From: CAZRXG01 sp964603985
GTDB taxonomy: Bacteria; Chloroflexota; Anaerolineae; Aggregatilineales; UBA3940
Assembly (NCBI GenBank): GCA_964603985.1
Contig: CAZRXG010000001.1
Coordinates: forward strand, 124,001 to 188,000
DNA: 64,000 nucleotides
Direction: 5' to 3'
Part shown: one piece after another, positions 27,195 to 35,076 of the stretch
Layout: the number at the start of each line of letters is the position of its first letter
How positions within the stretch are numbered: the stretch's first letter is position 1
Translations under genes and position numbers: made by a program
The notes under the pieces: model-generated
Databases searched by the model: none
What the model was told of the DNA's origin: nothing
Seen by the model: the letters and a program-made list of their open reading frames with translations, nothing else

Positions 27195-27216
27195 TATAAC
27201 TATATATTTAGTTATA
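27195..27216. repeat. AT-rich inverted repeat, possible operator
   Basis: TATAACTA (27195-27202) and TAGTTATA (27209-27216) form a perfect 8-bp dyad around a 6-nt spacer. It is 67 nt upstream of the minus-strand ICMT-like start, in the only strongly AT-rich patch here. Confidence 0.4.
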
Positions 27217-27322
27217 CCTAAATTATATGGTGGATGGGATTGTCCTGTCAAGATCGGGCATGAGAGTGATGTACCCTCTCGTGTGCTCTGAGCAATACTC
27301 GCCTCCTGCGTTGTGCAGCAAC

Positions 27323-27351
27323 TTGACGATCTCGCGCCGATGTGATAAGCT
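27323..27351 (+). promoter_or_regulatory. Candidate promoter of the aromatic amino-acid operon
   Basis: TTGACG (27323-27328) and TAAGCT (27346-27351) are separated by 17 nt, with TG one base before the -10 (27343-27344) as in extended -10 promoters. The -10 itself is weak. Start predicted near 27358. Confidence 0.45.
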
Positions 27352-27382
27352 ACTGCCAGCTTGAAAGGCAGGCGCAAACGCC

Positions 27383-27520
27383 ATGGTCACGATAGGCGAG
27401 TCCGCAAACCACATCATGCCAACCACCGACGCCCCCGCAGCGGGTGTCTGGTACGCCTATTACTTTTATTTTAGCCGCCATAACAGGGTGAGCATGGCTC
27501 TTAGCGCTGCGGGGTGCTGA
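27383..27520 (+). CDS. Putative aromatic-rich leader peptide of the aro operon
   Basis: Open frame of 45 codons (ATG 27383, stop TGA 27518-27520), or 34 codons from the in-frame ATG at 27416. Codons at 27449-27472 read Trp-Tyr-Ala-Tyr-Tyr-Phe-Tyr-Phe, seven aromatic residues in eight, matching the products of the operon that follows. A ribosome slowed there for lack of charged tRNA would cover CCCCGCAGCG (27433-27442). That segment can otherwise pair with CGCTGCGGGG (27505-27514) over 10 perfect base pairs. Freed, 27497-27507 can pair with 27551-27559 and so disrupt the terminator. This is the layout of Trp/Phe leader attenuators. Ribosome-binding sites for both starts are weak. Confidence 0.6.
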   Translation: MVTIGESANHIMPTTDAPAAGVWYAYYFYFSRHNRVSMALSAAGC

Positions 27521-27547
27521 TACCAGCAAAACAAGCTCGATATACAG

Positions 27548-27579
27548 GAGGCGCGGAGCATATGCTCCGCGCCTCTTTT
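27548..27579 (+). terminator. Attenuator terminator in the aro operon leader
   Basis: A perfect 28-nt inverted repeat (27548-27575, beginning GAGGCGCGGAGC) is followed by TTTT (27576-27579), 27 nt before the aroH start. A strong intrinsic terminator between promoter and first gene only makes sense if it is conditional. Confidence 0.75.
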
Positions 27580-27606
27580 GTTTGTCTTGTTGAAAAGGGG
27601 GAGTTT

Positions 27607-28014
27607 GTGAAGACACAGTTCGACAACGTCCTTACCGTGTGCCGGGGCGTGCGCGGTGCGACGGTGGCAAGCGCCAATGCACAGGAGCCTATCCTGGAAG
27701 CTGCGAGGGAACTCGTGGAGCGGATCGTCGCGGCCAACGCCATCGACCCCGCCGACATCGCCAGCGTCTTTTTGACCGTGACGCCCGACCTCGACGCGGC
27801 CTATCCCGCCGCCGCCGTGCGGTCGCTGGGATGGGTAGATGTCCCGCTGCTGTGCGCGCAGGAGATAGCCGTACCGGGTGGGCTGTCACGCGTGATCCGG
27901 GTACTGATCCACTGGAACACCCCGGCACCCCAGCACGCAATCAAGCACGTATATATCAACGGGGCAGAGGCACTGCGCCCTGACCTCGCAGCAGAGGAGG
28001 AGGCTCGACCATGA
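27607..28014 (+). CDS. aroH: Chorismate mutase, AroH class
   Basis: Converts chorismate to prephenate. 135 residues from the GTG at 27607, with AGGGGGAG just upstream. The sequence follows the monofunctional Bacillus-type AroH: CRGVRGATVA near the start (active-site Arg), VERIVAANAIDPADIASVFLTVTPDLDAAYPAAAVRSLGW, the catalytic-site VPLLCAQEIAVPGGLSRVIRVLIHWN, and HVYINGAEALRPDL. It is a trimeric cytosolic enzyme in characterised relatives. First gene of a ten-gene operon; its stop overlaps the aroF start by 4 nt. Confidence 0.95.
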   Translation: MKTQFDNVLTVCRGVRGATVASANAQEPILEAARELVERIVAANAIDPADIASVFLTVTPDLDAAYPAAAVRSLGWVDVPLLCAQEIAVPGGLSRVIRVLIHWNTPAPQHAIKHVYINGAEALRPDLAAEEEARP

Positions 28015-29024
28015 TTATCGTGATGAGCGGCGACGCCACGCCTGAGCAGATCAAAGCCGTGGTCAGCCGGATAGAGGAGCAGGGTTACCAGACACATCTT
28101 TCGCAGGGAGAGGAGCGCACCATCGTGGGCGTGATCGGCAATAACCGGCCCCTGGACGAGGGGCCAATCGAGCGGCTGGAGGGCGTCGAGCGCACGATGC
28201 GCATCCTCGCCCCGTACAAGCTCGCCAGCCTGGATATGCAGCCCGGCCTCACACTGATCCCGCTCAATGGGCTGGAGGTCGGCGGGCAGCAGGTGGCACT
28301 GGTCGCCGGGCCGTGTGCCGTGGAGAGCCGTGAGCAGATCCTGGAGACGGCCTATGCCGTCAAGGAGGCGGGCGCGACCGCGCTGCGAGGTGGGGCCTTC
28401 AAACCGCGCACCTCGCCCTACAGCTTCCAGGGGTTGGGGCTGGCCGGGCTGGAATTGTTGGCCGAGGCCCGCGAGCAGACCGGCCTGCCGGTTGTCACCG
28501 AGGTCATGGCCCCTGAGCAGGTCTCGCTGGTGGCTCAGTACGCCAACGTGCTCCAGGTCGGCGCGCGCAACATGCAGAACTTCAACCTGCTGCGCGCGGT
28601 CGGGCAGACCAGCCACCCGGTGCTGCTCAAGCGTGGCATGATGAACACCGCCGAGGAGCTGCTCATGTCGGCGGAGTACATCCTGTCGTGCGGCAACGAG
28701 GCCGTGATGCTGTGCGAGCGCGGCATCCGCACGTTCGAGACTTACACGCGTAACACCTTCGACGTGAACGCTATCCCGGCGCTGAAGGCGCGCACGCACC
28801 TGCCTGTGCTGGCCGACCCATCGCACGCCACCGGGCACTGGGAGTACGTCGGGGCGGCGGCGCTGGCGGGGGTCGCGGCGGGCGCGGATGGGTTGCTGAT
28901 CGAGGTGCACCCGCACCCGGAGCGAGCGCTGTCCGACGGGTTGCAGTCGCTCAAGCCGGATCGGTTCGCCGAACTGGTGCCGCGTCTGCGTGCCGTGGCC
29001 GAGGCGATAGGGCGGACGCTGTAG
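28011..29024 (+). CDS. aroF: DAHP synthase (3-deoxy-7-phosphoheptulonate synthase), AroF/beta type
   Basis: First step of the shikimate pathway: phosphoenolpyruvate plus erythrose 4-phosphate. 337 residues. An N-terminal ferredoxin-like regulatory domain (about 1-68, MIIVMSGDATPEQIKAVVSRIEEQGYQ) is fused to the TIM-barrel (about 85-335). Metal and substrate motifs AGPCAVESREQ, RGGAFKPRTSPYSFQGLG, LLKRGMMNTAEELLMSAEYI, DPSHATGH and EVHPHPERALSDGLQSL are intact. In Thermotoga this extra domain gives feedback inhibition by Tyr/Phe, so the enzyme is probably regulated both allosterically and by the leader. tyrA begins 2 nt after the stop. Confidence 0.96.
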   Translation: MIIVMSGDATPEQIKAVVSRIEEQGYQTHLSQGEERTIVGVIGNNRPLDEGPIERLEGVERTMRILAPYKLASLDMQPGLTLIPLNGLEVGGQQVALVAGPCAVESREQILETAYAVKEAGATALRGGAFKPRTSPYSFQGLGLAGLELLAEAREQTGLPVVTEVMAPEQVSLVAQYANVLQVGARNMQNFNLLRAVGQTSHPVLLKRGMMNTAEELLMSAEYILSCGNEAVMLCERGIRTFETYTRNTFDVNAIPALKARTHLPVLADPSHATGHWEYVGAAALAGVAAGADGLLIEVHPHPERALSDGLQSLKPDRFAELVPRLRAVAEAIGRTL

Positions 29025-29025
29025 C

Positions 29026-29910
29026 ATGGACGAGGACGGCTTTACGCCGGATCAGACGCAGGTATGCGTCGTGGGCCTGGGGCTGATGGGGGGCTCGCTG
29101 GCGCTGGCGCTGGGCGGGCAGGTCGCCGCCATTACCGGCATTGACGCCGACCCCGCCACCCGCGAGACCGCCGTCGCGCAGGGCGTGGTGGGACGTGCCG
29201 GTGGGGATCTCTCGCTCGCAGCGGAGGCGGATATCGTCGTGCTGGCAACGCCGGTGAGGGCCATCGTCCGGTTGGTGGGCGAGCTAGGGGGGCGTCTGAG
29301 GCCCGGTGCGCTGCTCATTGACCTGGGTAGCGTAAAGGGGCCGGTCGTCGGCGCGATGGATGACCTGCCGCAGCACGTGCGGGCCGTCGGGGGGCACCCG
29401 ATGTGCGGCAAGGCTGTCTCCGGGTTGAAGCACGCCGACGCCGCGCTTTACCGGGGCGCGCGGTTCGTGCTGTGCCGCAGCGAGCGCACCACGCCCGCCG
29501 CCTGGAAGCTCGCCAGGGAGCTGGTCGAGGCGGTGGGGGCGCGGCCCATCGGGATGGATGCCGCCCACCACGACCAGGTGGCGGCGACGATCAGCGGGCT
29601 GCCGTACGCGCTCTCGGCGGCGCTGGCACTCGTCGCGGGGCAGCAGGCGGAGGCCGACCCCGCCGTGTGGCGGCTGGCCGCGTCCGGGTTTCGCGACACC
29701 TCGCGGCTGGCAGGCTCCGATCCGGTCATGATGGCCGACATCCTGCTGACCAACGCCGACGCGGTGTTGGAGGCCATCGGGCAAGCGCAGGAGCACCTGG
29801 AGGCGCTGGCGGGGGCCATCGGAGGCGGCACGCCTGAAGCGCTCCACGCGCAGTTGGTGGAGGCACAGCAGCGCCGCCACGAGTGGGAAAGCGAGACGAC
29901 AGGCCAATGA
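29026..29910 (+). CDS. tyrA: Prephenate dehydrogenase
   Basis: Oxidative decarboxylation of prephenate to 4-hydroxyphenylpyruvate, the tyrosine branch. 294 residues. An N-terminal NAD(P)-binding Rossmann fold has CVVGLGLMGGSLALAL (about 11-26). IDLGSVKGPVVGAMDDL and GGHPMCGKAVSGLKHADAALYRGARFVLCRSE follow, with the active-site GGHPM His and Gly, and a helical C-terminal dimerisation domain begins near DAAHHDQVAATISGLPYALSAALA. There is no ACT domain at the C-terminus, unlike some feedback-regulated relatives. The aroA ATG overlaps its stop by 4 nt. Confidence 0.94.
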   Translation: MDEDGFTPDQTQVCVVGLGLMGGSLALALGGQVAAITGIDADPATRETAVAQGVVGRAGGDLSLAAEADIVVLATPVRAIVRLVGELGGRLRPGALLIDLGSVKGPVVGAMDDLPQHVRAVGGHPMCGKAVSGLKHADAALYRGARFVLCRSERTTPAAWKLARELVEAVGARPIGMDAAHHDQVAATISGLPYALSAALALVAGQQAEADPAVWRLAASGFRDTSRLAGSDPVMMADILLTNADAVLEAIGQAQEHLEALAGAIGGGTPEALHAQLVEAQQRRHEWESETTGQ

Positions 29911-31190
29911 CGACGCTCACCGTCCGTCCTGCCGGGCACCTGCGCGGCATCACCACCGTGCCAGGCGATAAGTCGATCAGCCACCGGGCGCTGATCCTCG
30001 GCGCGCTGGCCGGGGGCGAGAACCGGGTGCGCGGCTGGCTGGCCGCCGGGGACACGCTCGCCACACTGGGCGCAGTGCGGGCGCTGGGCATCGACGTGCG
30101 GCACGAGGGGGATAGCCTCACCTTCTGGGGGGGGACGCTCGCCGCACCCGGTGGGCCTATTGATTGCGCCAACGCGGGCACCGCCATGCGTCTGCTGGCC
30201 GGGCTGCTGGCCGGGCAGGATTTCCCCAGCGTGCTGGACGGCTCGGAGCAACTACGCCGCCGCCCGATGCGGCGCATTGTCGAGCCGCTGCGGCAGATGG
30301 GCGCACAGATCGAGGACGCCGATGGGCGCGCGCCGCTGCGCATCCGCCCGGCGAGGCTGATCGGGATCGGCTATCGCCCCCCGGTGGCGAGCGCGCAGGT
30401 GAAGAGCGCCGTCCTGCTGGCGGGCCTGCACGCCGGCGGGCCGACCACCGTCACCGAGCCGGGCCCCAGCCGCGATCACACCGAGCGGATGCTGGCCGCG
30501 ATGGGCGCGGCGATCAGGGTGAACGGGCGGGTGATCCAGGTGGAAGGCGGGGCGGGCGATCTGGAACCGCTGGATATGACCGTCCCCGGCGATTTTTCGT
30601 CGGCGGCCTTCCTGATCGTCGCGGCAGCGCTGCTGCCCGGCTCGGATGTGCGCGTTACCGGCGTGGGGCTGAACCCGACGCGCACCGGCCTGCTCGGCGC
30701 GTTGGCGCGCATGGGAACAGAACTGAGCATTGAAGAGAGAGATGAACAGAGCGGTGAGCCTGTCGGGACCCTGCGGATTGGCGGAGGCAGGCTCCGGGCG
30801 ACTCAGATCGGCGGGGATGACGTGGTGCGTGCCATCGACGAACTGCCCGTGCTGGCGGTGGCCGCCACGCAGGCCGCAGGTGAGACGGTCATCGGTGATG
30901 CGGCTGAACTGCGCGTCAAGGAGGTTGACCGTATCAGTCTGCTTGCGCAGGAGTTGCGCAGGATGGGTGCGCAGGTCGAGGAGCGGCCTGACGGCATGAT
31001 CATCGGCGGACCGGCCCGCCTGCGTGGGGCGACGGTGGACAGTCACGGCGATCACCGGCTGGGAATGGCGCTGGCCGTTGCCGGGCTGGTCGCCGAGGGT
31101 GAAACGCGCGTCGAGGGCGCGGGCTGCATCCACGACTCGTTTCCCGGCTTCGCGCGGACGCTGGTTGGGTTGGGCGCGGAGGTGGGGTGA
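29907..31190 (+). CDS. aroA: 5-enolpyruvylshikimate-3-phosphate synthase
   Basis: Transfers enolpyruvyl from phosphoenolpyruvate to shikimate 3-phosphate. 427 residues from the ATG at 29907. Motifs: PGDKSISHRALILGALA near the N-terminus, NAGTAMRLLAGLLAGQ (phosphoenolpyruvate site), DGSEQLRRRPMRRIVEPL, and DSHGDHRLGMALAVAGL and GAGCIHDSFPGF near the C-terminus. The Gly-x-Ala segment in NAGTAMR reads GTA, as in glyphosate-sensitive-like class I enzymes; sensitivity cannot be concluded. It is translationally coupled to tyrA before and aroE after. Confidence 0.96.
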   Translation: MTTLTVRPAGHLRGITTVPGDKSISHRALILGALAGGENRVRGWLAAGDTLATLGAVRALGIDVRHEGDSLTFWGGTLAAPGGPIDCANAGTAMRLLAGLLAGQDFPSVLDGSEQLRRRPMRRIVEPLRQMGAQIEDADGRAPLRIRPARLIGIGYRPPVASAQVKSAVLLAGLHAGGPTTVTEPGPSRDHTERMLAAMGAAIRVNGRVIQVEGGAGDLEPLDMTVPGDFSSAAFLIVAAALLPGSDVRVTGVGLNPTRTGLLGALARMGTELSIEERDEQSGEPVGTLRIGGGRLRATQIGGDDVVRAIDELPVLAVAATQAAGETVIGDAAELRVKEVDRISLLAQELRRMGAQVEERPDGMIIGGPARLRGATVDSHGDHRLGMALAVAGLVAEGETRVEGAGCIHDSFPGFARTLVGLGAEVG

Positions 31191-32017
31191 TGACCGGGCG
31201 TGTCGGCCTGATTGGTTGGCCTGTGAAACACAGCGTTTCCCCGGCGATGCACAACGCGGCCTTCAACGCGCTGGGGTTGGATTGGCGCTACGACCTGCTG
31301 CCCGTGCCGCCAGACGAGCTTGAAGCGCATGTCGCCGAGCTGTTGGGCAATGGCTACCGGGGATTCAACGTCACCGTCCCGCACAAGCGGGCGGTTCTGG
31401 CACTGCCCCAGATTCACGAGTATGATCCCGCCGTCCGCGCGGTGGAGGCGGCCAACACGCTGACCGTCACGCCGGGCGGCGGTCTGCACGCGGCCAACAC
31501 CGACTGGCGGGGCATCGCCGACGACCTGCACGCTCACGGCGTCGATGCCGCTGGGATGGACTGTCTGGTGCTCGGCACGGGCGGCTCGGCGGGGGCGGCG
31601 GCCTACGCGCTGCGCCGGATGGGATCGGCGTCGATCACGTTCGCCAGCCGCGATCCCGGCAGGCGACCCGATGCCGTGGGCTACGACAGCCTGGCTCGTT
31701 TCTCTCACGTCCATCTGGTGGTCAACTGCACGCCGGTCGGGATGCACCCGCACGTCGACGCCTCGCCCTGGCCGGATGGCGTCCGGTTTCCGCCGGGCGC
31801 GACGCTCTACGACCTGGTTTACAATCCGGCCAGAACCCGCCTGATGGAGCAGGCGGAGGCCGCCGGGGCGCGCACCATCGGCGGGCTGGGCATGCTGATA
31901 CGGCAGGGCGCGCTGGCCTTCACACAGTGGACAGGCAGGACGCCGCCGCCGGGTGTGATGCAGGACGCCGCCCAGCGTGCTCTGAAAAAGCAAACGATTG
32001 AATCGAATATGGTCTGA
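31190..32017 (+). CDS. aroE: Shikimate dehydrogenase
   Basis: Reduces 3-dehydroshikimate to shikimate using NADPH. 275 residues. ATG at 31190 chosen (GGAGG 7 nt upstream); a GTG one codon earlier is possible. Substrate-site motifs GWPVKHSVSPAMHNAAFNALGLDWRY and GFNVTVPHKRAV (catalytic Lys) are intact, as are ANTLTV, the glycine-rich VLGTGGSAGAAAYALRRMG, and NCTPVGMHPH. C-terminal GGLGMLIRQGALAFTQWTG matches the family. The residue pattern after the Rossmann second strand (FASRDPGRR) carries an Arg, consistent with NADP preference. Confidence 0.95.
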   Translation: MTGRVGLIGWPVKHSVSPAMHNAAFNALGLDWRYDLLPVPPDELEAHVAELLGNGYRGFNVTVPHKRAVLALPQIHEYDPAVRAVEAANTLTVTPGGGLHAANTDWRGIADDLHAHGVDAAGMDCLVLGTGGSAGAAAYALRRMGSASITFASRDPGRRPDAVGYDSLARFSHVHLVVNCTPVGMHPHVDASPWPDGVRFPPGATLYDLVYNPARTRLMEQAEAAGARTIGGLGMLIRQGALAFTQWTGRTPPPGVMQDAAQRALKKQTIESNMV

Positions 32018-32035
32018 TCAGGAGTTCACCGAAGC

Positions 32036-33334
32036 ATGGAAGTAGTAACTATCACCAACGTCGTCGAAGAGCTGCGCTGGCGCGGCTTGCTCTACGACGC
32101 GACCGAGGGCGCTGAGGAGGCGCTGATCAAAGAGAAGGAGAAGGTCACTGCCTACATCGGCTTCGACCCGACCGCCGACAGCCTGCACGTCGGGTCGCTG
32201 CTGCCGATCATGGTGCTGGTACACCTTCAGCGGCACGGGCACACGCCGATCCCCCTGGTCGGAGGCGGCACGGGCATGATCGGCGATCCCAGCGGCAAAG
32301 CGCAAGAGCGACCGCTGATGACCGAGGAGGAGATCGCGACCAACCAGGCGGGTATCAGAGCGCAGTTGAGCCACTTCCTGGCTTTCGAGGGCGTCAGCAA
32401 CCCGGCGATTATGCTCAACAACGCCGAGTGGCTCAAGCCGCTAACGCTGATCGGCTTCCTGCGCGATATCGGGAAATACTTCACCGTCAACTACATGATG
32501 GCCAAGGACTCGGTCAAGAGCAGGCTGGAAAGTGAAGAAGGCATCTCCTTCACCGAGTTCTGCTACATGCTCCTCCAGGCTTACGACTTTCTCACGCTGT
32601 ACAAAGAGCACAACTGCACCTTCCAGATGGGCGGTAGTGACCAGTGGGGGAACATCGTGGCTGGCACGGAGTTGATCCGGCGTGTGCTGGGCGGCAAGGC
32701 GCACGGCGTGGTGGTGCCGCTCGTCGCCGCAGCCAGCGGGGTCAAGTTCGGGAAGACAGAGGCCGGGACCGTCTGGCTGAACGCCAGCCGCACATCGCCC
32801 TTCCGCTTCTACCAGTTCTGGCTGAACACCGCCGACGAGGACGTGGTCAAGTACCTGAAGTACTTCACCCTGCTGGGGCCGGGCGAGGTGGCAGAACTGG
32901 AGCACGCCGTCGCCAGCGCACCGGAGCGGCGCGAGGCACAGCGGCGGCTGGCGCAGGAGGTCACCCGCATGGTGCACGGTGAGGCGGAGCTTGCCAAAGC
33001 CGAGCAGGCCACCGAGGTGCTGTTCGGCGGTGACGTAGAGGGCCTGAGCGCCGCCGACCTGCTCGATGTCTTCGCCGACGTTCCGTCGAGCAGCGTGGCG
33101 AAGGAAGACCTGTCCGGCGAGGGCATGGCAATCGTAGACCTGGTGCACCTGTGCGGGCTGGAAAGCTCGAAGAAGCGCAGCCGCCAGCTTGTCGAGAGCG
33201 GCGGCGTCTACCTGAACAACCGGCGCGTCGACGACGTGGGTGCGACGGTCGACCTGGCGTCTGCCATTGATGGGCAGGTGATCGTGCTGCGCAAGGGCAA
33301 GAAGAAGTACCACCTGGTACGGGTGGAGGGATAG
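32036..33334 (+). CDS. tyrS: Tyrosyl-tRNA synthetase
   Basis: Class I aminoacyl-tRNA synthetase. 432 residues. FDPTADSLHVGSLLPIM contains the HIGH-type signature (HVGS), and GGGTGMIGDPSGKAQERPLM, FCYMLLQAYDFLTLYKEHNCTFQMGGSDQWGN and SGVKFGKTEAGTVWL (KMSKS-type, KFGKT) define the tyrosine enzyme. A C-terminal S4-like RNA-binding domain (about 365-430) is present. Its position inside the aromatic operon is unusual, and would let tyrosine synthesis and charging rise together under the same attenuator; this is inference from order. AGGAG about 12 nt upstream supports the start. Confidence 0.95.
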   Translation: MEVVTITNVVEELRWRGLLYDATEGAEEALIKEKEKVTAYIGFDPTADSLHVGSLLPIMVLVHLQRHGHTPIPLVGGGTGMIGDPSGKAQERPLMTEEEIATNQAGIRAQLSHFLAFEGVSNPAIMLNNAEWLKPLTLIGFLRDIGKYFTVNYMMAKDSVKSRLESEEGISFTEFCYMLLQAYDFLTLYKEHNCTFQMGGSDQWGNIVAGTELIRRVLGGKAHGVVVPLVAAASGVKFGKTEAGTVWLNASRTSPFRFYQFWLNTADEDVVKYLKYFTLLGPGEVAELEHAVASAPERREAQRRLAQEVTRMVHGEAELAKAEQATEVLFGGDVEGLSAADLLDVFADVPSSSVAKEDLSGEGMAIVDLVHLCGLESSKKRSRQLVESGGVYLNNRRVDDVGATVDLASAIDGQVIVLRKGKKKYHLVRVEG

Positions 33335-33382
33335 GAAAGCCCCGATCCGGGTTGTCTGTTTCCCGGACGGCAGAGGATGCCG

Positions 33383-34570
33383 ATGCTCAGATTTCTGACG
33401 GCAGGCGAATCACATGGGCCGCAACTGACTGTCATCCTGGAGGGGATGGCGGCCGGGCTGCCGCTGCGTGAGGGTGATCTGGCCGTCGACCTGGCCCGCC
33501 GCCAGAAAGGATACGGGAGCGGCGGGCGGATGCAGATCGAGCGGGACCGGGCACGCATCACGGCGGGGGTGATGAATGGCCTGACGACCGGCGGCCCGAT
33601 CGCGCTGAGCATCGAAAACCACGACTGGGGAAACTGGCGCGATAGGGACGTCGAGCCGTTCACTGCACCGCGCCCCGGCCACGCCGACCTGACCGGCGCG
33701 ATCAAGTATGGCTACCGTGACCTGCGCCTCAGCCTGGAACGGGCCAGCGCCCGCGAGACCGCCGCGCGGGTGGCCGTTGGCGCGATTGTCAAGCGCCTGC
33801 TGGCCGAGTTCGGGATCAAGGTTGGCGTGTATGTCGTCATGATCGGCGGTGCCTGGGCGTCGCTCCCCCCCGACCCGGACGATCAGGCTTACCTGGCCCG
33901 CTTTGAGAAGGCCGAGGCGAGTGATGTGCGCTGCCCTGACGAAAACGCCTCTGAGGCGATGCGCGCCCGCATCAAGGACGCGATCCGGGACGGGGACACG
34001 TTGGGCGGGGTCTTCGAGGTGGCCGCGCTTGGAGTCCCGCCGGGGTTGGGCAGCCACGTGCACTTCGACCGCCGCCTCGACGGGCGGCTGATGGGCGCGG
34101 TGGGCAGCATCCCGGCGATCAAGGGGGTTGAGGTCGGACCGGCATTTGAAAACGCCGCGCGGCAGGGCAGCGAGGTGCATGACCCGATCACGCGGGACGA
34201 AGAGGGAAACCTGACGCGCACCGGCAACCGGGCCGGTGGGCTGGAAGGCGGCATCACGACCGGGCAGCCGATTGTGGTGCGGGCGGCAATGAAGCCCATC
34301 AGCACGACGCTCAGCCCGCTGCCCACCGTCGACCTGGCTACCGGCGAGGCAGCGGAGACCGTCTACGAGCGCTCGGATTTCTGCGCTGTGCCGCGCGCGG
34401 CGGTGGTGGGGGAGGCGATGGTCGCCTTCGTGCTGGCCGACGCCCTGCTGGAGAAGCTCGGTGGCGACAGCCTGGAAGAGCTGCGACCGCGCTTCGCGGC
34501 GCTGCGGCGCAGCCACGTCGATGACCTGCCGATGGACAACGCCTCGTGGCGCTTTGGGTTCGAGGGGTAG
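33383..34570 (+). CDS. aroC: Chorismate synthase
   Basis: Converts 5-enolpyruvylshikimate-3-phosphate to chorismate using reduced FMN. 395 residues. ATG at 33383 preferred to 33377, since the AGAGG box then has 6-nt spacing. Signature segments: LTAGESHGPQLTVILEGMAAGLPL, RRQKGYGSGGRMQIERDRA, RPGHADLTGAIKYGYRDLRLSLERASARETAARVAVGAI, GGLEGGITTGQPIVVRAAMKPIST and a C-terminal RSDFCAVPRAAVVGEAMVAFVLADALLEKLGGD. It is a homotetramer in relatives. The aroK ATG begins 2 nt after the stop. Confidence 0.96.
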   Translation: MLRFLTAGESHGPQLTVILEGMAAGLPLREGDLAVDLARRQKGYGSGGRMQIERDRARITAGVMNGLTTGGPIALSIENHDWGNWRDRDVEPFTAPRPGHADLTGAIKYGYRDLRLSLERASARETAARVAVGAIVKRLLAEFGIKVGVYVVMIGGAWASLPPDPDDQAYLARFEKAEASDVRCPDENASEAMRARIKDAIRDGDTLGGVFEVAALGVPPGLGSHVHFDRRLDGRLMGAVGSIPAIKGVEVGPAFENAARQGSEVHDPITRDEEGNLTRTGNRAGGLEGGITTGQPIVVRAAMKPISTTLSPLPTVDLATGEAAETVYERSDFCAVPRAAVVGEAMVAFVLADALLEKLGGDSLEELRPRFAALRRSHVDDLPMDNASWRFGFEG

Positions 34571-34572
34571 CG

Positions 34573-35076
34573 ATGGCACGCAACATCGTTCTCGCGGGCT
34601 TCATGGGAACGGGGAAGAGCACCGCCGGGCGGCTCGTCGCCGGGCGGCTCGGCATGACCTTCGTGGACTCCGACGTTGAGATCGAGGCATTGGCCGGGCG
34701 CAGGATCACCGACATCTTCTCGCAGTCAGGCGAGGGAGCGTTCCGCCGGATCGAGGAAGAGGTGTGCCAACGGCTCGCGGCGGGGGCCAACCAGGTGATC
34801 GCGACCGGCGGCGGCGCGCTGCTCAACCCCGCGACGCGCGTTGCCTTTGAGCAAAGCGGGGTGGTTATCTGCCTGAGGTGCGAACTGGGCGAGATCATAC
34901 GGCGTGTTGGGGACGACCCGGAGCGCCCTCTGTTCGGCAGCCGCGATGCCGTGAAGCGGCTGCTCGCGGCACGGGCCGACGCCTATGCCAGTCTACCCCA
35001 CCAGATCGCCACGACGTACCTCAGCCCGGAGCAGGTCGCGGAGGAGATTATCGCACTGTGGAAATCGAACGGTTAA
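34573..35076 (+). CDS. aroK: Shikimate kinase
   Basis: Phosphorylates shikimate at the 3-hydroxyl with ATP. 167 residues from the ATG at 34573. Walker A GFMGTGKSTAGRLVAGRL (about 8-25), the shikimate-binding DSDVEIEALAGRRITDIF with its Asp, the FRRIEEEVCQRLA segment, and the Walker B-like VIATGGGALLN are visible, followed by the LID RPLFGS. Length is typical. The stop is 16 nt inside aroB, indicating tight translational coupling. Confidence 0.95.
   Translation: MARNIVLAGFMGTGKSTAGRLVAGRLGMTFVDSDVEIEALAGRRITDIFSQSGEGAFRRIEEEVCQRLAAGANQVIATGGGALLNPATRVAFEQSGVVICLRCELGEIIRRVGDDPERPLFGSRDAVKRLLAARADAYASLPHQIATTYLSPEQVAEEIIALWKSNG

Noticed and set aside
27801..29027. A 408-codon open frame on the minus strand across aroH and aroF
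   Set aside because: Antisense shadow; aroF motifs on the plus strand are complete and coupled to its neighbours.
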